In this document: positions 12,801-23,617 of the stretch, in pieces
How positions within the stretch are numbered: the first letter of the stretch is position 1
Layout of the letters: each line of letters begins with the position of its first letter
DNA from: Gorsachius magnificus
Taxonomy: Eukaryota; Chordata; Aves; Pelecaniformes; Ardeidae
Direction of reading: 5' to 3'
Assembly (NCBI GenBank): GCA_034008185.1
Contig: CM067081.1
Location: 23,311,821 to 23,375,820, forward strand
DNA: 64,000 nucleotides
Position numbers and translations under genes: made by a program
Notes under the pieces: model-generated
What the model was told of the DNA's origin: nothing
The model's input: the letters and a program-made list of their open reading frames with translations, nothing else
The model's database searches: none

Positions 12801-15800
12801 TTGCTTCTGTTGTGCCAAAAACCTCTGCTGCATCAGCTTTCTTATTCCTATGTATGAACTCAGAAATGAGGATTGGCAGCAATCTGAAGAACAAAGAAAT
12901 CCACAGGAAGGTAAGAGGTTAAAATCCTCCATCACTAGTATTCTTTGGCCTTTCAGGGCCAAAATTTTGAAAGTGACATTGCATTAAGAGAGAGTTGTTT
13001 GTGTCAGAGAGCTCAGATTCAAACAAAAATTGCATGGAAAGAAAAAAAAAAAAATCTACATGATGAGTACCACTGCAAGAGTCGATAAAAGCATCAATGT
13101 ATAGGAACACTGACTTGAACCCAATAATAAACTGTGCTTATTCCCAATTGTTTTCTAACTAGCCAGCCCCCGGGAATGCATGACGCCAGCATCCTGACAC
13201 CTTCCACTGGGCTTGTGCAACCTCTTCAGAGAAGGTCATGGGAACACGCAGCAGCAGTGCTATCTCTGGGACTGGGGTGGGGAGCGCAGCCTAAGCACCC
13301 TTCAAAATCACTCCCACTGCAAAGAACGTACCAATGCAGAAGTACTCATTTTTCCCCACTGTGCTGAATAATATCTGACAGCACCACACCACTCCAGGCA
13401 ATCTGATCCAAAAGCCCCGCTCTGCCTTTCTGCAACTACTGGGCTCCTCCCTTCGCCCAGACACATAGGGGTTCTCCTTTTCACGCACACCACTTCCCGG
13501 CGTTCTCTATTGCTAGAAAAAAAATAAATAAGTCATCGTTCCTTCTTATTCATTATGTAGAACTACTTATTACTACCATTTACAACATTCTAAAACTGGA
13601 TCAGTTCATATATTGGATATACTCCTCACTCAAATTGCATTTTACTCTACAAACAAGGGTTCTTCATAAAAATTCTGCACACCCCATCAAACAGTGGTTA
13701 AGCGTGACAAATCCCTGCAATGAAATACAAACACACATTCTTCTCTGCGGAATGAAGGAAAAACAGCCAGGCAAAATGCAACATATATCACTCCATCCCA
13801 AAGTCAACCAACTCTGCCTGGGCAAAAATTAACTTCTACGTAACATTGAGCTGACACACTTATAACCTCACAATTACCTTCTTACCCAATTTGGTCTGTT
13901 TTGCTGTGAGGACAGCAAGAAAATTCTAGACATTCTTAATAAAATACCACAACCCCAGAGCAACGTCACAAGTTGCTTACTTAAAACAAAAATGAAGCTG
14001 CAAATACACTAAGCTACGTTACCCCAAGGTTCCATTTTTTAAATCAAAATGGATCCCACTAATCAGGTGGGAAAAATCGCAAAAATGCAAAACAATTTAA
14101 AGTCTTGCATGTTCACAAGTTACCTGATTTTATAGCAAAAAACTGCATGCTTAAGCTTTTCCTTCCACCATCTAGTGCGCAGTTCAGTGTGAGAGACTCG
14201 GCAGGGGAACTCCCCTCCTCTTCGAGCCCCAAATCACTTGTAAAACTAACATCTATTGAAATAAGCATCTAGAAGAACATAAAGAATTGACATCTATGCA
14301 CGTTTGTATCAGTAAAAATGCTTTAAAAATAAAAAGAGATGCCTGTGGTGTCGCAAAGCACATTGCAGGGATGAAGTCAGCTCAGGTACGGCACCATCAC
14401 GCAGCAGCGGGGCTGGGAGCGTCTCTTTTCGTGTCGGTAGATAAACCAGCCCCCAGTTCCAAAGCAGAAGCCTGCTGCCTACGTTATCTCATGCAGAATA
14501 CAGAACAGTCGGTATGAAAACGCGACAGGTTTATCCCATGAACTTTGCAAACATAAATCCTGACCCTGAAAACATTTACATGCAGGCTTAACATTAAGCC
14601 TTAGAACAGACCTACTAATTCCAAAAGAAATACTTGGGTGTTTAAAATTAAACATACGTAAGCGCAAACATCTACAGAATTGGGGCCATAAAAAACAAAA
14701 AGCACACACCGCAACATTATCATCTTTTTATTGCTCCGTAGACATCATGACCCAACAATTACATAATTTAATACTGATATTTAAAAGAATTGTCATCTTC
14801 GAAAGGCACTGCAATTTCTAAACAACAAACTCCATTGACCTAATAAAGCAATTAAGCAGCACGCGATTCAATGGGGTCACATCAAAATTGCTTCTGCAAA
14901 CCAAATCAGCAAAGAACTTTCCAATAACAGAGACAAGCCACTGCTGCATCAACCAGGCAACCAGTTTCCTCCGTTGCCGTTTACACCAGGGAGCATTTTA
15001 ACACTGAATGAACGCTGTTTTCTTATTAGTTACAGCTCTTAATATCTAATAGCTCTTTAAATAAGCAGCATCTTGCTGATTTATGACACTAATTTATATC
15101 AATCCAACGTCTCGTACACATTGTATCCTTCCACATTTCACTTTGATATCATTGGTATCACTTCTTCACAGTTGCTTTCAACTATATTAAGACATTTTTT
15201 AAGAGCAGAGAAAAATGGGACAAAAAAAAAAAAAGGAGGGGGATATTTTGAAGTATTTTCAAGCAGACAGTTTTAGCCAGAAGCTAAACAAACTTCTAAC
15301 TAAGTTTTTATTTTTTTAGTGATACAGGCCCACAAATATACGCCAAGATCGAGACTGACAGGCTGTTCAGTGCAGGTAAAGCCTTCTGAAAAAACAAAGT
15401 TTCACCGAGGTCATCAGTGCTTCCACGAGAACAAATGCCAAAGCTTACAATGTCAAAGCCAACATTTTTATAATTACATACAACAGGTTTTAGTAAGCTT
15501 ATTTTTCAAGCTAACCTCACTGTCTCAAGAGAGCAGTACTTTTCCGCCCAGTCACCAGCTTACATTCCTCTTGCAAAGTTTTGTCCCTACGTTGCAGCTT
15601 AATTTTTATTTATTTATTTTTTAAATCGAAGATTCGAGTCCTGCGTTAGGCAATCACACTGTGTTTGCAAATCTCAGACCTGAGTCCAAGGCCCTGGGCT
15701 ATCTCTTGCTGAAGTCACCAGGCAGAGTTACGGGCCAATACAGAAAACACTTATTTTAAAATTACACTTTTTTGTTTGTTTTTCAATATCCAGAGATTTT

Positions 15801-17403
15801 AGAATTGTAACAATACAAGCTCTTTAAAACATAACATTACATACTTTTATTTTTTTTAAAAAAAATCTAATTGGGCACAATGGTGTTCTTTGCAGCGTGC
15901 TGAATTTGGAGTTCATAATTTTCAGGAAAGAGGATTACTCCCTCAGTGAGTAAATGATAAAAAAAAAAAAAAAGAATTTAAAAAAAAAAGTGGTAAAGGA
16001 CCCTATTAAGTCTTATGGTTCTAGCAAGTACGCTGACATACCTTGCTTCCATTTTGAGGGAGTTTGTTTAACTGAAGTCAGGGCAGCATATGGTACTAGC
16101 ACGTTTATTTTCCAAGTGGTAGGGACACTAACCAGAACCATCTGATGTTTCTTCCTAAGCCTCCTTGATCTGCTGCTGGATTGCAGCTTAGAATAAAGCA
16201 TCGCGAAGCCAAAAGGAATTGGGTACAGGAATAAAAAAATAAATCAGTCATTCAAAGTGTTTATTTAATAAGAGCCTAGCTCAAAACAGTTTCTCTTTGA
16301 ACAGAAGCTCAAATGCATTTATGATTCAAAATTTATTTCCAGAGACTATCAAACATATCTCAAAGCTAATCCCTAACAGGCATTTTTTTTACTTTGCACA
16401 CAGGACAAAACCAAACCCACAATATCATGTAATTAAAAAAAGGAATTAAATGAAGCTCAGAAGTACTTAATAGTGGATTTCTACAGAAGGGAAACAATCA
16501 GCGCTATGCATTAGGAACATGGTAAGAAAAATCACAAGGGACTGTCAGATTTGTCACTACTACAGCTCCAGCAACTGTTTTCTCAATTAATTGACCGAGT
16601 ACTAATACTCTGTCAAGAGCAATGATAATTTTAAAGTATACCTTGATAAAGTTTAAAAGACATGAGGTTTAAAGTATTTAAACCACAATTTCAGTGCTGG
16701 GAGCTAGCAGACAGGGGAAAGAACGCAGAGCCTGGGTCAGAGCACTGAGGACTAGAGTTAACATTTTGATATAGCTGCCAACTACACAGGCTTCAGAGAC
16801 ATTTCTCATACAGCTCTGATTTCCTCTGGCGCAGCTGTAAAACACATAACCTGAAACCGGCTCCTGCAGCAGGGGTTTGCTTGCAGCTGTCCTCCTGCCT
16901 CCCCCGCACGCAGCGGTCTGGCTCCTCGTCAGGCAGCAGCGTCTTTAACAAAGCCACACCAGAGCGGCACGAGTGTATTCAGGGACACCCCCCCAAACCA
17001 GGCGCCTTTGGAGCAGGTCCCCAGCACCCAAGCCCACACCTCGGCTTCGCAGGGACGCGCTGGTGCCCAGCTCGCCAGCGGCGTCCGCTTCTCCCGGCGA
17101 GACCGGGAGGAACCCCCGCTCCTCCCGGGCGAGGGCAGGGCCGCGCCGCTGGCTGCGGGGCGGGGGGCTCAGCCCACAGGCGCACGCAACGCAGCCCCGC
17201 ACGGCGGCTCCCGGGCCCCAGCCCCTCTCCCGTACTTGTTGCCCCTGCGGTGGGGCGGCCCACCCCGGCGTCCGCAGCAGGCCCGGCTCCGCCGCTCCCG
17301 CGGGGAGCCCCCCGGCGCCGGGGGGGGGGGGCGGCCCCCGCCGCCGCGCCGGCGGAGGGGGGTTGGCCCCCCGCCGCCGCGGCGGGGCAGGGAAGTTACT
17401 CAC

Positions 17404-17600
17404 CGCCGCCGGCTCCGCCCCCCCCCCCCAGCGGGAGACAAACTCCGGGCGGCGAAGTACTCACCGCCGCGCTCCGCCACTCCGGCGGCAGCCCGGGGCG
17501 CGGGGCCGGGCGGCGGGGCGCGCCGCAGCCTATGGGAGCGGGGCCGGGGCGGGCCGCGGCGGAGCCCCGGGCCGGGGTGTCCCCGCCACTCGCCTGATCG
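17404..17600 (-). other. LNX2: Inferred LNX2 5' non-coding exon with two donors
   Basis: On the - strand there are two consensus splice donors. GCGGCG|GTGAGTAA has its last exon base at 17404, and GGCG|GTGAGTAC has its last exon base at about 17465. Transcription would run leftwards from the CpG island. LNX2 is known to start with a non-coding exon followed by a long intron, which fits the absence of an obvious coding ATG here. The upstream limit (transcription start) cannot be set from sequence; 17600 is a guess. The gene name rests on synteny with POLR1D, while the donors are seen directly. Confidence 0.5.
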
Positions 17601-17744
17601 CAGCCGGCCGCTCGGGGCCGGGGGCGGCGGGCGGGGCCGGGACGGAGGAGGGGCCGGCGGGGAAGCTGCCCGGCCCGGCCCGGCCCGGGGGAGCCCCGCC
17701 CGGAGACGAGACCTGTCCTCGCCCGCGCGCGCCCCGCGGCCGTG

Positions 17745-17781
17745 CTGGGGGGCGAACCCTGGGGGGCGAACCCTGGGGGGC
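17745..17781. repeat. 14-bp tandem repeat inside CpG island
   Basis: The unit CTGGGGGGCGAACC occurs twice in direct tandem (17745-17758 and 17759-17772), followed by a partial third copy. Each unit carries a G6 run. It lies in the middle of the divergent promoter interval. Confidence 0.9.
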
Positions 17782-18178
17782 TTCGCCGCCGACAAAGGCG
17801 GCAGCCCCACGCCCGTCCCCTGGCGCTGCCGCCGAGCCCGCTCAGCCACGGACGAGCGGGTGGTGACGGCCTCACGCCTCCTTCCCCCGGTGTGAGGCCC
17901 GCAGCGCTCCCGCTGCCGGGGCGGAGGTTTATGGCGGGTCCCGCCGGCAGGCAGCGGGGCTGGCAGGAGCCCAGCGCGCCGGCCGGCTGGGGGGGGGGCG
18001 GCCGCCGGTGCCCGGCGGGGTGTGGCGGCGGCCTCGCTCGCACCGCCCCGGCTCCTCCCGCCGCCCCCGCCGCCCGCCGCCCCGCCGGGCCGCGAGAGGG
18101 TTGGCGTCGGCCTTCGCCTGAGGAGCTTGGGCCGCAGGCGGGGAGAGCGGGTGCCGCCGCCCGCCCTCGCCGCGCCGC

Positions 18179-18203
18179 CAGGGGAGGACCCGGAGCTGGA
18201 GAG
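18179..18203 (+). CDS. POLR1D: POLR1D exon 1, coding end (start codon not found)
   Basis: The bases just before a donor at 18204-18205 (AGAG|GTGGGG) encode E-D-P-E-L-E and the first two bases of an Arg codon. This matches the short first coding exon shared by POLR1D isoforms, in the same phase: AG joins the first G of exon 2 to give Arg, followed by Lys-Ala-Val. A Kozak-like GCCGCC precedes it, yet the expected ATG is absent; the sequence reads GCCGCCAGGGGAGGAC. No in-frame ATG occurs upstream before a stop at about 17.89 kb. This may be an indel error in GC-rich DNA or a real change; the 5' limit given is where the start codon would be expected. Exon identity is well supported by position, phase and residues. 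Confidence 0.75.
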
Positions 18204-20789
18204 GTGGGGGCGGGCGGCGGCGGGGTCGGCCGAGCGTCCCCGGGGCTGCGGGCTCGGCGGGGCCTCTCCGCCGAACAGGGCCCGGCGGCGCCTCCCGCCC
18301 TGCGAGGCCCAGGCAGCGCTGGTTTGGGGCGTCTGTGGAGCGGGGGGGCGGGCGGCAGGGCCTGCGCGGGCGGCCGGGGCCCAGCGCTGCGCGTCGGTGC
18401 TCTCCGGAGCTGGCTGCGGCCGCGGGCCCCCGGCCCCCCCGCGGGGAGCCCCGCCGGCTGCTGGAGCTGGCCTGCGCCGTGTCCGCGGGCCGAAACTTGG
18501 GAGCCCTCGCTGAGGGGAGCTGCATTAGAAAATAAATCTTCCTGTATAATGGGGGGAAAAAAGCCATTATTAAAAAAAAAAAAAAAACCCAAGTGCTCTT
18601 GTGATGCATGCTGATACGATTTAGAAACAAGATCCTCCTCTTATAATTGTGGTTAGGTTACCGGTAAATAAAAAAAAAAAAAAAAAAATTTGTTTTACAA
18701 ATTTTTATTTCCGGTGTTGGACGTGTGCCAGTTGACTAATTGTTAAAATTGCCATGTTCCTTGTACAGAATAATACAAAATGCTTGGCAGTTATTTTGTC
18801 AAAAACCAAAATTGCTTGCTACCTTGCATTTCATTGGGACGAGAGGATTCATCTCGCTGTGTGTACCAAGTTACGCTGTTCCTAAGCAAACACTGAGGAT
18901 TAAAATGCAGATTTCTATATTTGGATACTCAGTCACAGCAGGCCTCTTCTACTTTTGCTCTGGAAATAGACTTTTAGGTGTTTATGTCACAGATTTCTGG
19001 GGTAATAATCCTGTTTGTAGGTATTGGAATTTTTTTTTTTTTTTTTGGCAAGCTTGTTTTGTGACTAACTGCATATTTCTTATGGCTGTTTAAAACTGTT
19101 AGGGTGAAGCGATGGCCAGAGGCTTTCTGAACTGTTCTCCCCGTGGTTGCCTCCACTAACTTTTAAGAAACTTGCCTGAGAGTGCTTGTGTCTGCTTGTG
19201 TCTGGCAAGGATTTTAAATGGGACAAAAGCGGTAGCACTGGGGTGCTGGGAGGGCGAGGGAGCGTAATGCTTTCTAAGAGGCCTTTAATGCTTGGTAAGC
19301 TACTTCTGCTCTCGGATCATTGGTTTAATAATTAAAGCTTCTTTCTACATATGCATGAATGTTATTTTTATTAGTGCCATTCCAAACTTAAACCTTTTTC
19401 ATTCGTAGCAAGTTGAAACCATCTCACTGTTCTTCCACGCTGTCTTCTGGCTGCTGTTGCCATGCTGGGGCCTTGGGGTCCTCCAGGCAGTTCAGGGCGT
19501 AGCCACTTGCTCACTGGTTATTGCTGACTGCTCTGCAGTCTCCTTCTGATGCCCTCCTTCCCAGGAACCAGATCTGAAGTTTTATCCTGCCTCAGAGCTT
19601 CAAGCTGAGTCGGGATTTGCTATTCCTTTCCCATGGCAGCATGGTAGATAATGAGGATGAAGCTCAGCATTACTTATCTAGTGGTACACGATAGGGTTTA
19701 GCTGTCCGGTGTCTTCAATCCGCACTACTATTCACCTCTGTGTGTGTTTAATCGTCTCTGAACACATTCCGAGTACAATGTAGTGCACTTGGTGATTATC
19801 ACTTTCTCTCCTGGATCCACCTATCGTCCCTTACTTTTTCATACCCTCAGCTTTCTTAACAGCTTGCTTTGCTAGTAGCACCCCGAATTCAGTTCATGCT
19901 ATATGCATTTAGATGCCATACTTGGGTGTTTCTTACTCTAAGCATGCTTCCCCATGCCGTCCTCAAGGGTCTAATACAGACCTGTCTTTATCCTTTGGCT
20001 TACAGACATTGCTCCTTAGTTTTGTATTCAGTGACCTGTGGATCATACTCTCCTGTGAGTAGTATGGCGATGGTCATTAGGGTTTATAAGCTTTAGGCTC
20101 TTTATAATATGACTTTAGCATACAAATAATGGCATTTCTGTTCTGTAGCCACAGTGTGAACCATTTTAGACTGATTTTTAGTGTTTAAAAACAGGTTTAT
20201 GTGGAATATTTTCAGTAGTCTGTCTCTGAATTCAGGGTTGTCTTGCAATGCATGCATCTTAAATAACCCCTTAAGGTTTTTGTATGTGTGGTTTTTATTT
20301 AATTTACCACAGGGGAAAAAGAAGTGTAACAATTTTTGTGCATGTTTTTTCAGGTCTGAAGTGAATTTTGTGTCCCAGCATTCCAAACAATGATCTGTTA
20401 AGACAAGTCAGTCATCCTATTTTTTATTTTTTTTTTTTGTTGTTATTATCTAAGGAGAGGTCTCTTCATCTTGCTTGTTCTGTTTGGTCCTTACTGACAG
20501 ATTCTCCTGCTATTACTTTTCAGTAGTACTGTGTCTGACTCTCGCTTGACCTTGCGTTTGATGTTTTCCTCACTTTAATAGGAAGTGATAGTCACTACCG
20601 AAGCTGAATATTACCTCGCGAGCTACCGTGTGACTGTTGTGTACTCTGGATTTTAAAACTCTGGTGTGTAAAATAGTAATATTTGCTACATTCTGCTGAA
20701 TTATTTCCTTTGCTCTATCTCACCAATAACCTTTGTTGGAAGTATGAATTGACATGTTTTCCTATGAACCTGTGGGTACGTCAGTGAAT

Positions 20790-20906
20790 CAGAATCATAG
20801 AATCATAGAATGTTTTGGGTTGGAAGGGACCCTTAGAGGTCATCTAGTCCAACCCCCCCTGCAGTGAGCAGGGACACCGCTAACTGGATCAGGTTGCCCC
20901 AGAGTC
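20790..20906 (-). mobile_element. CR1 LINE, 3'-end fragment
   Basis: Starts with tandem AGAATCAT octamers (reverse complement of the CR1 terminus), then TTTGGGTTGGAAGGGACC and the CCAACCCCCCCTGCAGTGAGCAGG block typical of one CR1 subfamily. It is only about 115 bp and shares its subfamily signature with the copies at 32.4 and 38.3 kb. Confidence 0.95.
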
Positions 20907-21757
20907 CTGAGGTACAGTGTGATTCTAAGAAAATTCTAAACTAAATTCTGTTAATGTATAATTAATGGTATTGGGCAGATAGGACCCCAGTAATGAGTAG
21001 GGAAAAAAAGGTTACAAGCTGGCTACTAGGAACTATTTGGTTTCCCCTGCAAGCCGTGCCTGTGCTTTTCCTAGTTTATTTCCACTAAACATCCTTTGGG
21101 ATATGACAGGGGTCACCATTTTCATCCCTGTCAAAAAAAAAAAAAATATCTCTTCCCCTTCTCCTTCCTAAATTGTTCTGTGTGTTTGAAGCACCGAAAA
21201 TATGTCATTTCTCTGCAGATATAAGGGAAGTGGCTCTGTTATATTGCGTGCCCAAATCCTTCCATAATCCGTTCTGTCTTTCAACAGCTATAAATATTTC
21301 ACAACTTGGAAGTGCCTACCAAGCTTGTTTGGAGCATCATTTACTTGTAATTAAGCGTTTCCCAAGGAGATACTGCTCTGAATCACAAGGAATGCTATAA
21401 TTCTGCAACAAGAGGCATGTAGTTGAATTGAGAATCAATAGTCTAATATTTTCGCTGCACAGGCATCCCGATTACACCTTCAACAAGTAAGCTTTGTGCC
21501 TTGGAGAAATGAATTGATAGTTCTTACTCGTGTTTTTTAACAGTTAAAATCGAAGTGTCAGGATTCAGTATGCCATTCTTTCCCATATTTATGGCAAAAA
21601 AAAAAAAAAGTGGTCTGCAAGCTAAAATCAGTGCTTGTAATGAAGTGGTATGTTCAGTACCCAAGCTGGTAAGAACATCAGCACAGAAATGTGCTGCAAA
21701 TAGCACCTATGGGAATGTCAAATATTTAAATAAGAAACCTGATCAACAAAGAATGAG

Positions 21758-22121
21758 TGTGAGATGGGTTGACCCTGGCTGGACACCAGGGGCCCACCAA
21801 AGCCCCTCTATCACTCCCCTCTATAATTGGACAGGGGAGAGAAAAGTAGATCAAAGGCTCGTGGGTCGAGATAGGGACAGGGAGAGATCATTTGTCAGTT
21901 ACTGTCACGGGCAAAACAGACTCAACTTGATGAAATTAATTTAATTTATTACCAATCAAAATCAGAGTAGGAGAGGATAAAAACTGCTGAAACCTGCCCC
22001 ACCCCACTCCCCTTCTTCCCAGGTTCAACTTCACTCCCAGTTTTCTCTACCTACTTCTCCCCAGCGGCGCAGGGGGACGGGAATGGGGGTTGGGGTCAGT
22101 TCATCACACATCTCTGCTCTC
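21758..22121 (-). mobile_element. ERVL-like solo LTR, 3' part (split by CR1)
   Basis: Begins TGTGAGATGGGTTGACC and continues to the CR1 junction near 22121. Together with 25610-26301 it forms one LTR of about 1,056 bp with TG...CA ends. The element reads on the - strand: an AATAAA-type signal (+ strand TTTATT) near the left end and a TATA-like TATTTAAG near the right fit promoter-right, poly(A)-left polarity. It resembles an LTR family abundant in bird genomes. No internal retroviral genes are present, so it is a recombined solo LTR. The 5-bp flanks (ATGAG and GAGAG) match only in part, so a target-site duplication is uncertain. Confidence 0.8.
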
Positions 22122-22730
22122 GGCCAGGCAACTGAAGATGGGGATGAAGGCCCAACCAGGGGGTTGGCTAGGGAGAGACGGTCACCCCTACCTATCAAGA
22201 CCGACTGTACAAAGAAAAAAAGAAGGGTAATTGTTGTGGGTGATTCCCTTCTGAAGGGAACGGAGGGCCCGATATGCCGCCCGGACCCATCCCATAGGGA
22301 AGTCTGCTGCCTCCCTGGGGCCCGGATCAGGGACATTGCCAAGAGACTCCCTGGTCTGGTACGACCCTCTGACTACTATCTGCTCTTGATTATACAGGCA
22401 GGCAGCGATGAATTGCCAGAGAGAAGCCCCAAATTGATCAAAAGGGATTTCAGGGCACTAGGGAAAATGGTTGAAGGATCAGGAGCGCAGGTAGTGCTCT
22501 CCTCGATCCCATTAGTGTCAGGAGGGAACACGGAAAGGAATAGGAAAGCTAGAGCAGTTAACGTGTGGCTCAAAGGTTGGTGCCATCGGAAGGGCTTGGG
22601 CTTCTTTGACCATGGAGAGGTTTTCATGGCACCGGGCCTGTCGAGAACAGATGGTGCCCAGCTCTCTCGGAAGGGAAATAGGATCCTTGCTCATGAACTG
22701 GCGGGGCTTGTAGAGAGGGCTTTAAACTAG
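22083..22730 (+). pseudogene. CR1 ORF1, 5'-truncated, SGNH/esterase-like domain
   Basis: CR1 ORF1 proteins are RNA-binding and esterase-like accessory factors of retrotransposition. The visible part holds a nucleophile block (VVVGDSLLKG, about residue 52), a block-III-like GSDEL (about residue 105) and a C-terminal SRTDGAQLSRKGN block followed by a helix ending VERALN. Relative to the usual hydrolase pattern (GxND and DGxH), the Asn and His positions read Asp/Glu and Gln, so catalytic function is doubtful. The first 13 codons (22083-22121) belong to the flanking LTR, which happens to be open in the same frame. The native N-terminus is missing through 5' truncation. Confidence 0.8.
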
Positions 22731-22792
22731 GCCTGAAGGGGGGAGGGGATATAAACAGGCTCACTAGAGAGGAGCCTGGGGGAGTCACCCCA

Positions 22793-23617
22793 TTGCTGGG
22801 GGGGAAACCGACAGCCCAGCTCAAGTGCATCTACACTAATGCACGCAGCATGGGCAACAAACGGGAGGAGCTGGAAGCCATTGTAAGGCAGGATGGTTAT
22901 GATGTAGTCGCCATCACAGAAACATGGTGGGATGCCTCCCATGACTGGAGTGCTGCGATGGATGGCTACAAACTCTTCAGAAGGGACAGGCAAGGAAGGA
23001 GAGGCGGTGGGGTGGCTCTGTATGTTAGGGAGTGTTTAGATTGTACAGAGCTTGATGCTTGTGGTGAGGCAGAATGCTTATGGGTGAGGATGAGGGGAAA
23101 GGCCAACAAGAAAGATATCCTGTTGGGAGTCTGTTACAGACCACCCGACCAGGATGAGGACGTTGACGAAGAATTCTACAAGCGGCTGGCAGGAGTCTCT
23201 CAGTCGCAAGCTCTTGTTCTTGTGGGGGACTTCAACTTCCCAGACATCTGCTGGAAAAATACAGCAGAAAGGAAACGGTCCAGAAGGTTCCTGCAGTGTG
23301 TGGAAGATAACTTCCTGACACAGCTGGTAAGTGAGCCTACCAGGGGAAGTGCCCTGCTTGACCTCCTGTTCACTAACAGAGAAGGACTGGTGGGAGAGGT
23401 GGTGGTTGGAAATCATCTAGGCCTTAGTGATCATGAAATGGTAGAGTTTTCGATCTTTGGTGAGGTTAGGAAGGGGGTCAGCAAGACCGCCACCATGGAT
23501 TTCCGGAGGGCAGACTTTGACCTGCTCAGAACGCTGGTTGGGAGAGTCCCTTGGGAGATAGTCCTGAAGGGCAAAGGGGTCCAGGAAGGCTGGGTGTTTT
23601 CAAGGAAGAAGTCTTAA
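22793..23617 (+). pseudogene. CR1 ORF2, endonuclease part (ends at frameshift)
   Basis: An APE-type endonuclease domain that nicks target DNA for target-primed reverse transcription. Visible motifs in order: YTNARS, ITETWW (catalytic Glu), RRGGGVALYVR, CYRPP, GDFNFPDI (catalytic Asp/Asn), LDLLFTN and LSDHEMVEF (SDH motif). The frame opens with TTG; the first in-frame ATG is at the MGNKREE position. It ends early at 23617 because of a frameshift near 23590-23600, where the downstream frame ([10 protein letters not shown]) takes over. All core endonuclease motifs appear intact. Confidence 0.9.

Larger units (their letters stand above)
1..17403 (-). other. LNX2: Inferred LNX2 first intron (5' end of gene)
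   Basis: No protein-coding gene is recognisable in this stretch. It lies leftwards of two - strand splice donors in the CpG island, and by gene order (LNX2 and POLR1D are head-to-head neighbours in amniotes) it should be the first intron of LNX2, a RING plus four-PDZ ubiquitin ligase. No RING or PDZ coding sequence is visible, so the coding exons lie beyond the left edge. The sequence is mostly AT-rich and unique. It holds one short CR1 (9585-9800), an AT/GT microsatellite (3845-3876), several poly-A/T tracts and a diverged 42-bp duplication (8173-8217 and 8983-9027). A few exon-like segments with splice sites occur on the - strand (2034-2130, 12774-12885). Open frames here are short and show no family resemblance. 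The LNX2 identity is inference from synteny. Confidence 0.6.
16880..18530. promoter_or_regulatory. CpG island, bidirectional LNX2/POLR1D promoter
   Basis: Base composition shifts sharply from AT-rich to extremely GC- and CpG-rich, with many GC boxes (GGGGCGGGG), G runs and C runs, then falls back to AT-rich near 18.53 kb. A - strand exon with strong donors (17404 and 17465) and a + strand POLR1D exon (ending 18203) point away from each other across about 0.75 kb, the geometry of a divergent CpG-island promoter. No TATA box is evident. Long open frames cover the island on both strands, but their proline, arginine and glycine-rich products reflect the absence of stop codons in GC-rich DNA. Poly-G and poly-C tracts (for example 17321-17331 and 17418-17429) make assembly errors plausible here. 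Confidence 0.9.

Noticed and set aside
16881..18630. Several long open frames (up to 398 codons) on both strands
   Set aside because: They lie in the CpG island, are rich in Pro, Arg, Gly and Ala, overlap each other on both strands, and owe their length to lack of stop codons in GC-rich DNA.
21555..21944. 129-codon open frame running into the LTR
   Set aside because: It crosses the LTR boundary at 21758 and has no recognisable protein features.
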